Source: Thermogemmatispora carboxidivorans
GTDB taxonomy: Bacteria; Chloroflexota; Ktedonobacteria; Ktedonobacterales; Ktedonobacteraceae
Direction: 5' to 3'
Assembly: GCF_000702505.1 (NCBI RefSeq)
Contig: NZ_JNIM01000001.1
Coordinates: 4,216,001-4,280,000, forward strand
Length of the DNA: 64,000 nt
How positions within the stretch are numbered: position 1 is the stretch's first letter; every line of letters starts with the position of its first letter. The position numbers and the translations under genes were made by a program. The notes under the pieces were generated by a model. The model was not told the DNA's origin. It saw nothing but the letters and a program-made list of their open reading frames with translations, and did no database searches. Below are positions 25,224 to 34,744 of this stretch, one piece after another.

Positions 25224-28112
25224 GTGGGCAAAGAAGAGCGAACCGTACAGGACCCCCTTATCAAATACACCGGCCAGATCGGCTGGCACTTCGTTGACGC
25301 CAGAAGCGCCCTCCAGCGGCGCGGCGGCTCCCAAGGCCGTTTCTTCCGCGACACCCTGGAGGAGCGGCTCATCCGCCTCAACCCCGGCCTCGTCACCGAC
25401 GAGCGCGCCAGCGAGATCGCCAACCTCCTGGCCAGGCTCCCCGCCAGCATCGAAGGCAACCGCCAGGCCCTTAGCTGGCTGCGCGGCGAGCAATCCCTCT
25501 ACATCCCCGCAGAGAAGCGCGAGCGCAATATCCGCCTCATCGACTTCGACCAGCTCGACAACAACATCTTCGAAGTCACCAAAGAATGGCCCCAGCGCAA
25601 CGACCTCTACACCAACCGCGCCGACATCATCTTTCTCATCAACGGCCTCCCTGTCGCCATCGTCGAAACCAAAAAAGCCACCCTCGCCGAGGGCCTCAGC
25701 CTCGGCGTCGACCAGCTCCGCCGCTATCACCGTGAAACCCCTGAAATGCTCGTCCTCCCCCAGGTCTTCGTCGTCACCCAGCTTTTCGACCTCTACTACG
25801 GCGCCACCTGGAACACCGACCGCAACAGCCTCTTCAACTGGAAAGAGGTCGTCGGCCCCCTCAGCACCTTCGAACAAAAGGTCTGCGACTTCTTTGATCG
25901 CCGCCGCTTCCTGCGCGTCCTGCGTGACTACCTCATCTTCCTCACGCGAGACGACCAGCTCAGCAAAGTCATCCTGCGCCAGCATCAGATGCGCGCCGTC
26001 GAAAAGGTTGTCGCCCGCGTCGAAGAGGGCCAGAAGCGCCGCGGCCTCATCTGGCATACCCAGGGCAGCGGCAAAACCCTCACCATGCTCACCATTGCCG
26101 CCCGCCTCCTGCACGCTCCCCAGCGCGAAAAGCCCACCGTCATCATGGTCGTCGACCGCAACGAGCTAGAGCAGCAGCTCTTTAAAAACATCCAGGCCTA
26201 CGGCCTGGGCAGCGCCAAAGTTGCTGAGAGCAAGAAGGACCTGCAGGACATCCTCGACTCCGACTATCGCGGCCTGGTCGTCACCATGATCCACAAATTC
26301 GACGGCATCCGCCCCCAGAGCAACCCGCGCAAGAGCATCGTCGTCCTCGTCGACGAGGCCCATCGCAGCACCGGCGGCGACCTGGGCACCGAACTCATGG
26401 CCGCCCTGCCCAACGCCACCTACATCGGCTTCACTGGCACCCCCATCGACCGCCTCTCCCAGGGCCAGGGCACTTTCAAGGTCTTCGGCAGCGAAGACCC
26501 CGAGGGCTACCTTGACAAATATTCGATCGCCGACTCCATCGCCGATGGCACTACCGTCGCCCTCAACTACGCCCTGGCACCCTCCTCGCTGCGCGTCGAC
26601 CGCCAGACCCTGGAGCGCGAGTTTCTTGACCTGACCGAGGCCCAGGGCGTCAGCGACATCCAGGAGCTGAACGCCATTCTCGACCGCGCCGTCAAGCTCA
26701 AGGAGATGATGAAAGCCCCCGAGCGCGTCGACGCCATCGCCCGCTTCATCGCCGAGCACTTCAAGCAGAATGTGCACCCGATGGGCTTCAAAGCCTTTCT
26801 GGTCACCGTCGACCGCGAAGCCTGCGTTCTCTACAAGCGCGCCCTTGAGCGCTACCTGCCCGTCGACTGGATCGAGGCCGTCTACTCGCCGTCACACAAG
26901 GATAGCGGCGACCTCAAGGCCCTGGCCCTCAGCGAAGATCAGGAGCGCGCCATCCGCCGCGACTTCCTCAAGAAACACAGCCTGCCCAAGATCCTCATCG
27001 TCACCGAGAAGCTGCTCACCGGCTAGGACGCCCCCATCCTCTACTGCCTCTACCTCGATAAACCCATGCGCGACCATGTACTGCTGCAGGCCATCGCGCG
27101 CGTCAACCGCCCCTACGAAGACGGCGAGGGCCAGGTCAAGCCCTACGGGTTCATCCTCGACTTCGTGGGCCTCTTCGACCAGCTCGAAAAGGCCCTGGCC
27201 TTTGACTCCGACGTTGTACAGAGCGTCATCCAGGATATCGAGCTCCTCAAGCAGCTCTTCGCCTCCTGGATGCAGAACGAGGCCCAGCCACACCTGACCT
27301 ACGCCCGCGCCCTCAAGGACGACCAGGGCTACGAGCGCGCCCTGGAGTACTACTTTGACGACAAGCAACGGCGCCAGGATTTCTTGACCTTCTTCCGCCG
27401 CCTGCAAAACCTTTACGAGGTCATCGCTCCCGATGCCTTCCTTCAGCCCTACCTGGCAGATTACCAGGCCCTGGCCGAGCTGTACACCATCGTCCGCCGC
27501 GACCTTGACCTGGCTCCTGTCGACCACGAGCTGACCGCCAAGACCAAGGCCCTGCTGCGCTCGCGCACGAGTAGCAGCGCGCCAACAGCCCCAGAGGCCG
27601 TGCGAGAGCTGAGTCTTGAACGATTGCAAGCCCTCAAGAATAGCCGTCTCTCTTCTTTAGCAAAGATAATCAATTTACGCAAATTGCTCTCATTGACCGT
27701 CGAAACCAAAGCCAGACAAGAGCCGCATCTCGTCTCGATCGGCGAGCGCGCTGAAGAGGTAGCGCGCGAGTACGAGGCGCGTCACGTCGCCACTCAGCAG
27801 GCCCTCGACGAGTACGAGAAGCTGGCCGAGGAATATCTGCACGCCAGCGAGGAGCGCCAGCGCCTGGGCCTGGGTAGCAACGCCTTTGCTATCTACCAAG
27901 AGCTGCGCCGGCAGGTGGTCACCGCCAGTCCACAGCAGGCCCTGGCTCTTGATGAGGCCTTTAAGCGCTATCCTGACTATGAGTGGAATCCTACCCAAGA
28001 GAGCCACTTGCGCGCCGAACTCTATCGCCTGCTGTATCCTATCTGTGGAGTCACGCTAGCGGTGAGTCTTGCCTCAAAACTGTTACGACTGGAGCGAGTA
28101 AAAGAAGCATGA
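25224..28112 (+). pseudogene. hsdR: Type I restriction endonuclease subunit, interrupted by an in-frame amber codon
   Basis: GTG start chosen for GGGAG 9 bases upstream. 963 codons in one frame, the normal size for HsdR. The N-terminal nuclease site is present (ADIIFLINGLPVAIVETKKA, a D...ExK pattern near residues 134-153), as are helicase Walker A (TQGSGKT, about 280) and DEAH (about 378). At 27024-27026 a TAG stands in motif V, LLTG-stop-DAP, where Tyr or Phe is normal; a Tyr TAC codon is one base away. The same frame continues through motif VI (LLQAIARVNR) and the C-terminal domain to 28112. A protein ending at the stop would lack motif VI, so DNA translocation and cleavage are probably lost. 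Confidence 0.9.
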
Positions 28113-28492
28113 CACCGCCCAAAAAGAAAGTGAAGCGACAACCTGCAGAAGAGCCGCAATACTGGTACGACGATGAAGAACTCCGCTGGGCCGTACGCTA
28201 CTGGGCGGCGCGCATCGGGGTCAAAGTGCCCCAGGTGCGTTTCCAGCGCATGCCCGATGCCTGGGGACGCATCACGCCAAACGGCTGGCTGGCTCTTGAT
28301 CCCAGCTTGCTGACGCTGCCGCGCCCCCTGGGGGAGCTGGTGATCGTTCACGAACTTGTGCACCAGCTCGCGCCCAATCATGGCCGGGTCTTCAAACTCT
28401 TCATGCATGCCTATCTGCCAGACTGGGAGGAACGAGAGCGTGAGCTGCAGCGCTACGCCCAGCCCTCTGACGAGCACCGGCCAGCCCACTAA
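28109..28492 (+). CDS. YgjP-like (DUF45) zinc metallopeptidase
   Basis: 127 residues starting at an ATG that overlaps the hsdR stop by 4 bases. The metal motif HELVH is followed by NHGRVFKLFMHAYLPDW, the pattern of the YgjP/SprT-like M48 relatives. Such small peptidases are commonly found next to type I restriction genes, here as the fourth gene of the operon. A lysine-rich N-terminus (PPKKKVKR) may bind nucleic acid. The substrate is unknown; control of the restriction subunit is a plausible but unproven role. Confidence 0.85.
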   Translation: MTPPKKKVKRQPAEEPQYWYDDEELRWAVRYWAARIGVKVPQVRFQRMPDAWGRITPNGWLALDPSLLTLPRPLGELVIVHELVHQLAPNHGRVFKLFMHAYLPDWEERERELQRYAQPSDEHRPAH

Positions 28493-28927
28493 CGAAGCTG
28501 GCACCCAGGCGAGGAGGGACTGAGGCCGGCCAGATCTGCTCTGACCCCCCTTCTGGCCAGTGCCCGTTCGTCTTGGCCTTCTGCTGCAACTCACTCGTCT
28601 AGCCAGGCTGAGATAGCGCCTGCCTGTCCCGACCCGGCAACGCTTGCAGGAAAGCAGTCTCTACCGGTACAATGATAGAAAACGCGACCTGTGAGGCTGC
28701 ACGGCGCCAGCATCCTCTCCAAACTGTAGAACAGACAAAACAGATCTGGACTCATGATTGATCCAATGCTGACCATGCTAGCGCCGTCAGAGCGACCTGA
28801 GCAGCCCAGCCACAGGCACCTGTCCGCCCGCCCGCCCATCAGTCTGCGCCTGACCAGTCGAGGAACTGGCCAGCCACGACGGCCAACGCCATACAGCAGT
28901 AGCAGGAGAGAGGAGGTCCGCGAACCG

Positions 28928-29854
28928 GTGAGCAGTCCTCTGATCAGCGATATCAGCAGCCGCCGTCGCTGCCACAGTCGAACACGAGTTAGCCAGCGCT
29001 TCAGGCAAGGCAGAGCAACCCGCTACGGGCGCTACATCAGCTACCTCGGCTCGCTGGGCCGCGCCAGCCGGCGAGCTGTCCAGGCGACACGCCAACGTGC
29101 CCCCGCCTGGCGGCACGCTGCTTTCTCACGCTATGTCTTCGCCTGGCTTGCCGCCTATCTCTACGGCTCGCTGCCACTTGTCTACTGGCTCGGACGACGC
29201 AGCGGCGTCAACCTGCGCAAAAGCGGCTCGGGCAACGTCGGCGTCTCCAACCTGCTCAGCAGCGGCAAGCGGGGACGACGCTGGGCAGTGCCAGCAGCCC
29301 TCTTCGACGCCTCCAAAGGCTACCTGCCAATCGGGATTTGCCGCCGCCTGGGCTACCCGCGCGAGGTAGCTGAATTGGCCGGCGTCTGCGGGGTCATGGG
29401 CCAGTGCTGGCCGCTCTTCTTGCGCTTCAACGGAGGGCGCGGCCTGAGCGCTTTTCTAGGGGCCGCCCTGCAGATCAACCGTCGGGGCGGACTCCTGGCC
29501 CTCTCAACCCTGGCCAGCGGTCTCCTCTGGCGCCTTGGCTCCCTGCTCTCCCACTACCGTGCGCCCATGCAGACCGCTCGCTGGTCCTGGACCAGTCACG
29601 GCACCAGTGCCACAACGACGCGGAGCAAGGTCGTACCCTTGAGCGGCCTGGCCGCGATCCTGCTCTTCACGCTCATCTGCCTGCGCGAGCATGAACGCAC
29701 CCAGCGCCAGCAGCTCATTCCTCCCCTGCTGGCCGCCCTGCTTCTGCTACGCCGCCTGACCGCTCCCTTGCCCGACGATGCCGAGCACGGTCCCACGCGC
29801 CAGCCCGCTGCCCTGCTCTATCGCCTGCTCTACGATCGCAACACGCCCAACTAG
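28928..29854 (+). CDS. PlsY-like glycerol-3-phosphate acyltransferase
   Basis: Integral membrane enzyme expected to move an acyl group from acyl phosphate to glycerol-3-phosphate. PlsY motifs are visible: GSLPLVYWLGRR at the first helix, GSGNVGVSN for GSGNxGATN, and FNGGRGLSA for the FxGGKG motif, with Lys replaced by Arg. A GTG at 28928 with AGGAGGT 10 bases upstream is preferred; an ATG at 28754 adds 58 residues without a ribosome site. Even so, about 70 Arg-rich residues precede the first helix, longer than in PlsY. The sequence drift suggests a paralogue rather than the main PlsY. Confidence 0.7.
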   Translation: MSSPLISDISSRRRCHSRTRVSQRFRQGRATRYGRYISYLGSLGRASRRAVQATRQRAPAWRHAAFSRYVFAWLAAYLYGSLPLVYWLGRRSGVNLRKSGSGNVGVSNLLSSGKRGRRWAVPAALFDASKGYLPIGICRRLGYPREVAELAGVCGVMGQCWPLFLRFNGGRGLSAFLGAALQINRRGGLLALSTLASGLLWRLGSLLSHYRAPMQTARWSWTSHGTSATTTRSKVVPLSGLAAILLFTLICLREHERTQRQQLIPPLLAALLLLRRLTAPLPDDAEHGPTRQPAALLYRLLYDRNTPN

Positions 29855-30002
29855 CGGTCGCCCAAACAGCGCACCAGCAACACCAGAAACAGACAGGGCC
29901 AGTCAGTCTGGGGCAGACCCACGCCCCTGAGCGATCTGCATCCAGAGGGCAGAGGACGAGTAATCAGCCTGGCCCGACGCTGACCGCCGTCCATCCTCTG
30001 CC

Positions 30003-31772
30003 TCAGCATCGTTCTTTGAGCAGGCAGCCCCAGACCTGCTTGACCTGGGTATGGCCCGCCTGGTCCAGGTGGAGCAAGAGCACCGGCTTGTTCAGGACGT
30101 TGCCGTCGCTGCCAAAGGCAATTGTTCCTGTAATCCCTTGCCAGGCTTGCTTGCCGGTAATCTGCAGCAGACTCTGCTGCACGCGCGCCCCCGTTACTGG
30201 CTGGCGCTGCTGGAAGAGGCGAGCGCAGGCTTCCGCCAGAACGGAGACAGCGTCATAGGCCAGCATGCTATCGGCGTCCGGTCGGGTGTAGCCGTAGGGG
30301 CTGTGACCGGGTGGCGTCGGCCCGAAGCTCGCTGCGTAGGTTTCCAAGAAGGTCTGCATCTGGGGCAAGGTCTGCCCCTGCCACTCATCGGGAAAGGCGA
30401 AAGCTGTGAAGTAGAGGCGCCCGCTGCGAAAGGCAGGACGCGCCTCTTGGGCATAGTTGCCATAGATGTAGAGGGCGTCGCCCCCCAGCACCAACGGACA
30501 GGCGGTCGTCGCCAAGGCCCCCAACGGCTGACAGGGTGGCAATGCCTCCAGTAGCTTGCTGACATCGGCAGAATAGCCCGCGAAGTAGATCAGATCGGGC
30601 TGACTACGCAGAGCCTCTTGCAGGAGATGGGGCAGGTTGCCAGGCTGGCCAACGTGATATTCTTCGGTGGCCGTGATCTGATGGCTGGCATCCTCGAAAG
30701 CCAGACGAAAGGAGGAGGCTAGACTTTGACTATACTTGTCGCGCGGGTCCTCAAAGAGAGCAACCCGCCGGGCCTCCAACGTCTGCCGCGCATAGAGAGC
30801 GGCGTCCTCGCCCTGGAGAGCATCCGGTGGAGCAATGCGCGCGAAGTAGGGCAGATTGCGCAGGTCATTGCCCGAGGCAGTCGGCGAGAGCATTGGCAGA
30901 TGGGCCTGATCAACCAGTGTGACGCTTTCGCTGACATCCCGGCTCAGCTCCCACCCAATGATTCCCACGATGGGCGCCCTGCCCTCGGAGGCCACCGCAG
31001 CCTGAATGATCTGACAGGTGATCTGAGCCGCTCCGCTACTGCCAGCGTTGGCCAGCAGCAGGCGCATTCGTAGCGTATGAGTATCGTTAAAGATGCGCTG
31101 AGCGATATAGGCCCCCTGTAGCACATCCCGCGCTCCGCCAAGATACTGCGGCGTGAAGCGTGTGGCAACCACCAGAGTGATGGTCGGCAAACCACTTTGC
31201 TCAACGGCAACGTCTTCTGCGTAGATGCGCGCCTCCGCATCGTTCGTCACTTGCTCGGCAGCGCTTTGCCAGAGCGACTGCGCCTCAGACAGGTTGCCGG
31301 CATTATACTGCTGCGCCGCCTCCTGCTTGCGCGCCAGATCAGGCAGGCTGGCGTCTAAGACCGCGGAGCCATCGCTGATGCCGATCAGCTCTCCATTGGA
31401 AGCCTTCGTCACGCCCAGATAGGCCGAAGAGGCCAGGTTATTGCGCGGCAGGCTGCAGCTTGTTGCAGAGGGAATATGTGGCCAGATGTGCGGCACGATA
31501 TTCCAACCGAGAAAGACCAGCAAGAGCACGCACGTGAGTATCATCCAGAAGCGCGTCTTCGCCACCAGCGTGGTTAGATCCTCTCCGAGGGCCTTCAGCA
31601 GCCGAATGAAACCCATGCGCGCCTCATGAAACTGCAGGACAACTCCAACGACGCCGATCAAAAGCCCGATGAAAGCAGTCAGCTGAGCGGAGCCGCTTGC
31701 TTTGTAGCAGAGCCAACAGAGGATAATGATGAACAGGAGCAGAAAGCCCAATTGGGCCAGGCGTCTGCTCAT
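30003..31772 (-). CDS. Membrane-anchored periplasmic-binding-like protein
   Basis: About 589 residues. Three hydrophobic segments occupy the N-terminus (LGFLLLFIIILCWLCY, LTAFIGLLIGVVGVVLQF, FWMILTCVLLLVFLGW). After these an extracytoplasmic part includes a helical repeat and a type I periplasmic-binding fold resembling branched-chain amino-acid binding proteins (TITLVVATRFTP..., GIIGWELSRDV, LPMLSPTASG). Met at 31772 is supported by GGAGGGG 8 bases upstream; the reading to 31871 is not. No permease or ATPase gene is adjacent, so it is more likely a sensor than a transporter subunit. Similar modules occur with Ser/Thr kinases in Ktedonobacteria-like genomes, but no partner is next to it here. 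Confidence 0.7.
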   Translation of the reverse strand: MSRRLAQLGFLLLFIIILCWLCYKASGSAQLTAFIGLLIGVVGVVLQFHEARMGFIRLLKALGEDLTTLVAKTRFWMILTCVLLLVFLGWNIVPHIWPHIPSATSCSLPRNNLASSAYLGVTKASNGELIGISDGSAVLDASLPDLARKQEAAQQYNAGNLSEAQSLWQSAAEQVTNDAEARIYAEDVAVEQSGLPTITLVVATRFTPQYLGGARDVLQGAYIAQRIFNDTHTLRMRLLLANAGSSGAAQITCQIIQAAVASEGRAPIVGIIGWELSRDVSESVTLVDQAHLPMLSPTASGNDLRNLPYFARIAPPDALQGEDAALYARQTLEARRVALFEDPRDKYSQSLASSFRLAFEDASHQITATEEYHVGQPGNLPHLLQEALRSQPDLIYFAGYSADVSKLLEALPPCQPLGALATTACPLVLGGDALYIYGNYAQEARPAFRSGRLYFTAFAFPDEWQGQTLPQMQTFLETYAASFGPTPPGHSPYGYTRPDADSMLAYDAVSVLAEACARLFQQRQPVTGARVQQSLLQITGKQAWQGITGTIAFGSDGNVLNKPVLLLHLDQAGHTQVKQVWGCLLKERC

Positions 31773-32187
31773 GCTGGTCCCCCTCCTTCCTCTCCTGGAA
31801 GGAACGTTCAGGACTAATAGATCTCTCCTGATGTAAATAGACGCGGCAAAATGCGGCTGCTTGCTGCTCATTATAGTCTATCGGGTAGGGTCTGCCTATT
31901 TGTGCCTTTTTCTCCCGGAGAGACCGAGTCCGGCCAGCCTGGCGCAAGGGAATGGCCTGTACTATGATAAAAGAGTAGTGGCCCGGGCATGAGGTGAAAG
32001 CAGCGCAGCGCGGAGGGACCAGCTGCCGGTGTCGCAATGACACGCTCTCACCTCGTTCGTTCGCTCGCTCGCCGGCAGGCAAGGAGGCCAGAGAAAGAAG
32101 GAGTCCGGCCCAAGTCGCGGAAGGAGCACTGGCGACTGAGTCCGGCAGAGCGGGAGGGAAAGATCATCGAGGAGCAACAAGGGAGCA
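31773..32187. promoter_or_regulatory. Divergent intergenic region
   Basis: 415 bases between the binding-like gene and the ThDP enzyme gene. A minus-strand TATAAT (31870-31875) and a plus-strand TATGAT (31962-31967) are candidate -10 elements, neither with a clear -35. A tetranucleotide-periodic stretch lies at 32053-32072. Confidence 0.3.
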
Positions 32188-33858
32188 ATGCAGCACAGTG
32201 TCTCGTTGACCGGCGGGCAGGCAGTAGTAGCCAGCCTGCGCGCCCACCATATTGAGGTCGTTTTTGGCATTCCGGGAGTGCATAACCTGCCGATCTACGA
32301 CGCCCTCTACGATGAGCCGGGGATACGTCACATCCTGGCACGCCACGAGCAGGGTGCAGGTTACATGGCCGATGGCTACGCGCGCATCGCTGGGCGCCCT
32401 GGCGTGGCCCTGGTCATCACGGGGCCGGGCGTGACCAATATTGCCACGCCGCTGGCCGACGCCTATGCCGATTCGCTACCGCTGCTGGTCATCGCCACCA
32501 GCCTGCCGGGCGAGGCCGGCGGTCGCTCCTGGGGCCGCCTGCACGAGCTTAAGGACCAGCTCGGGCTAGCGCAGGCCCTGGTTGGCTGGAGCCATGAGGT
32601 GCAGCGGGTAGCCGCGATTCCGGAGGTCATCGCTGAGGCTCTGCGCCAGATGCGCACGAGCCGGCCCCGCGGCGCCTTCCTTCAGATTCCGCTCGACGTG
32701 CTTGAAGCTCAGGAGACTATGCCGCTGCCCGCCCTGGAGGAGGGCGAAGAGCCAGCGGTGGCCCCCGCAGAGGAGACTGTTCAGGCAGCGCTGGAGCTGC
32801 TGCAGGCGGCACACCGACCTGTGATCATCGCTGGGGCCGGAGTGACCGCGGCTGGAGCAAACCATGAGCTGCTGCGCCTTGCCGAGCTGCTGCAGGCCCC
32901 GGTCTTGCTTGGAGGCAAAAGCCACGATGTCTTGCCCAACGATCACCCACTGGTCATCACGACGCGCGGCGCCCCGTCGCGCACGCTTGGCCCACTGCTG
33001 AGCCGCTCCGATCTGGCCCTGGTCGTTGGCAGCAAGCTGGGCATGCAGCGCACGACGCTGCCCGCCCTGGAGCGTAGCCGCAGTGGGTCGGCAGAGGGGG
33101 GCCGCCTGCCCCTGCCGGAGAAGCTGATCCACATCGATATCGATGCCGGTGAGATTGGCCAGCGCTATCCGGCCAGCGTCGCCCTGGTCGCCGATGCGCG
33201 CCTGGCCCTGAGTGCCCTCCTGACGGGACTGGAGGAACGGGCAGGACAGTACGAGGATCGCCGCGAGGAGGTGGCCGCTGTGCGCGCTGCTTTGGGCGAG
33301 CGAGCGCAGCGGATCTACGGCGAGGTTATGCCCTGGCTGGAGGCCCTGCGGACGGCCCTGCCGCGCGAGGGGATCGTGGTGGCCGATATGACAATGGCTG
33401 GCTATGCTGCCGCTCAGGCTTTTCCGGTCTACGAGCCACGCAGCTTTATTCATGCCTCTGAGCTGTGTTCCATTGGAACGGGCCTGCCGCTGGCTTTAGG
33501 GGCCCAGCTGGCCGCGCCCCAGCGTCCAGTCGTGGCTCTTTGCGGCGATGGGGGCTTTTTGCAGAATGTGGGCGAGCTGGCTACGGCAGCACAGGAGCGC
33601 ATTCCGGTGGTTACTCTTGTCTTCAATGATGCTAGCTATACGGCGGTGAAGAACGATCAGCTGCAGCGCTTCCCCGGACGCAGCATCGCGACAACACTGG
33701 TGCCGCCTGACTTTGTGAGCCTGGCCCGCGCCTTCCATATCGAGGGCCAGCGCGTCGAGACCCCCGAGGAGCTGGCTCGGTCGCTGCATGCGCGGCTGGC
33801 CTTGCCACCGGAGGAGACACGCCCTCTGCTGATCGAAGTGCCGCTGAGACAGCACTGA
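32188..33858 (+). CDS. Thiamine-diphosphate-dependent enzyme, acetolactate-synthase-like
   Basis: 556 residues with the three-domain ThDP fold. The catalytic Glu lies in RHEQGAGYMADGYAR (about residue 54). The cofactor motif GDGGFLQNVGELATA...VFNDASYTAV is in the C-terminal third. The sequence follows acetolactate synthase, benzoylformate decarboxylase and glyoxylate carboligase relatives. No small regulatory subunit or other branched-chain biosynthesis gene is nearby, so a catabolic decarboxylase or ligase is as likely as IlvB. GGAG lies 3 bases before the ATG, slightly close. A clear terminator follows the gene. Confidence 0.85.
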   Translation: MQHSVSLTGGQAVVASLRAHHIEVVFGIPGVHNLPIYDALYDEPGIRHILARHEQGAGYMADGYARIAGRPGVALVITGPGVTNIATPLADAYADSLPLLVIATSLPGEAGGRSWGRLHELKDQLGLAQALVGWSHEVQRVAAIPEVIAEALRQMRTSRPRGAFLQIPLDVLEAQETMPLPALEEGEEPAVAPAEETVQAALELLQAAHRPVIIAGAGVTAAGANHELLRLAELLQAPVLLGGKSHDVLPNDHPLVITTRGAPSRTLGPLLSRSDLALVVGSKLGMQRTTLPALERSRSGSAEGGRLPLPEKLIHIDIDAGEIGQRYPASVALVADARLALSALLTGLEERAGQYEDRREEVAAVRAALGERAQRIYGEVMPWLEALRTALPREGIVVADMTMAGYAAAQAFPVYEPRSFIHASELCSIGTGLPLALGAQLAAPQRPVVALCGDGGFLQNVGELATAAQERIPVVTLVFNDASYTAVKNDQLQRFPGRSIATTLVPPDFVSLARAFHIEGQRVETPEELARSLHARLALPPEETRPLLIEVPLRQH

Positions 33859-33880
33859 GATCAGCTCGCAGCGTTTCTGA

Positions 33881-33917
33881 GAGAAAACAGCATCTGACAG
33901 GCCAGGTGCTGTTTTTT
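33881..33917 (+). terminator. Intrinsic terminator after the ThDP enzyme gene
   Basis: The arms GAGAAAACAGCA (33881-33892) and TGCTGTTTTTTCTC (33907 onward) pair around a 14-base loop and include a T6 run. They lie 22 bases after the stop codon. Confidence 0.8.
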
Positions 33918-34119
33918 CTCTCTCCACTGCCTGCTTGTCCTTTCTCTCCTGTTTTGCTATCCTATAATAGGAAGAATGGCAGCAAAGCAGGGGCAAGATA
34001 ATAATGATGGTATTATAGTATGACCTTTCTGTCCAGGCAGGATAGGGTATTCTTTTGAATAAAGCGCAAGTGAGAGAGGGGGAATGATTGATGAGTGTCT
34101 TTCAGGCTAAGGAGGAAGA

Positions 34120-34545
34120 ATGATGGCAGGCCCGTCGCAGTCAGCCGAGGGCCGGCCTGATGCGTGGCCGCGCCGTAACTGGGCTTTTGCCGAGTACGAG
34201 CTAGGGCCAGGTCAGCGCGGGACGCTGGTGGCAGAGAGCAGCCTGCGTGATCTGCCGGGCACAGTACCGACGCCAGCTCCCGAGGCGCGCTACTTTTTTC
34301 CCATCCGTCTGGCTCACACGGTTGGGACAGCTCTCCATGAGGCCGATGCTGAGGATAAGCTGCTGAATGAGCTGGCCCGTCGCTTTAATCCGCGCCGCGA
34401 GCCGGTCTGTTCTGTCAAAGCCAGGGTACATCTCTACAGTGAGCGTCAGCCTTGCTCAGCGTGCGAGGATCTGATCAGGCAGTTCCGGCGCATGTTTCCT
34501 CACGTTGAGCTGACCGTAAACTACGATTTTGAGCCGGTTTTCTAG
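34120..34545 (+). CDS. Standalone deaminase-superfamily toxin domain (BURPS668_1122-like)
   Basis: 141 residues. A zinc-deaminase pattern is visible: HEADAEDKLLNEL (DAE at 76-78), then after about 30 residues YSERQPCSACEDLIRQFRRMFPHVELTV (PCSAC at 111-115). The PCxxC pair and the preceding xAE match nucleic-acid deaminases found as C-terminal toxin tips of polymorphic toxins. The first metal ligand would be Asp or a nearby His. No secretion, RHS or LXG domain is attached and no signal peptide is present. The next gene encodes SUKH domains, a known immunity family, which supports a toxin-immunity origin. AAGGAGG lies a few bases before the start; the second Met at 34123 is equally possible. 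Confidence 0.65.
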   Translation: MMAGPSQSAEGRPDAWPRRNWAFAEYELGPGQRGTLVAESSLRDLPGTVPTPAPEARYFFPIRLAHTVGTALHEADAEDKLLNELARRFNPRREPVCSVKARVHLYSERQPCSACEDLIRQFRRMFPHVELTVNYDFEPVF

Positions 34546-34744
34546 CCAGGTTGCCGGTCTGCTGGTCCATGTCCATGCCATTCACCCTACCAATCGAGCC
34601 GACCAGAGGGGTTGCAGACAGTCCTCCGACCTCAATGACAATGGCAGTCTCGTCTTCTTTGAATTGAAGCAGGGCCGAGGCGAGTCATCTGCTACGGGCC
34701 AGCGGGGTCCTCCCAGTGCTGGTCAGGAAAGGAGTCGTTGCTGA

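Noticed and set aside
27066..28112. Separate gene starting at an internal ATG after the hsdR stop
   Set aside because: It is the same frame as hsdR, begins inside a conserved helicase segment and has no ribosome site, so it is the distal part of a broken gene.
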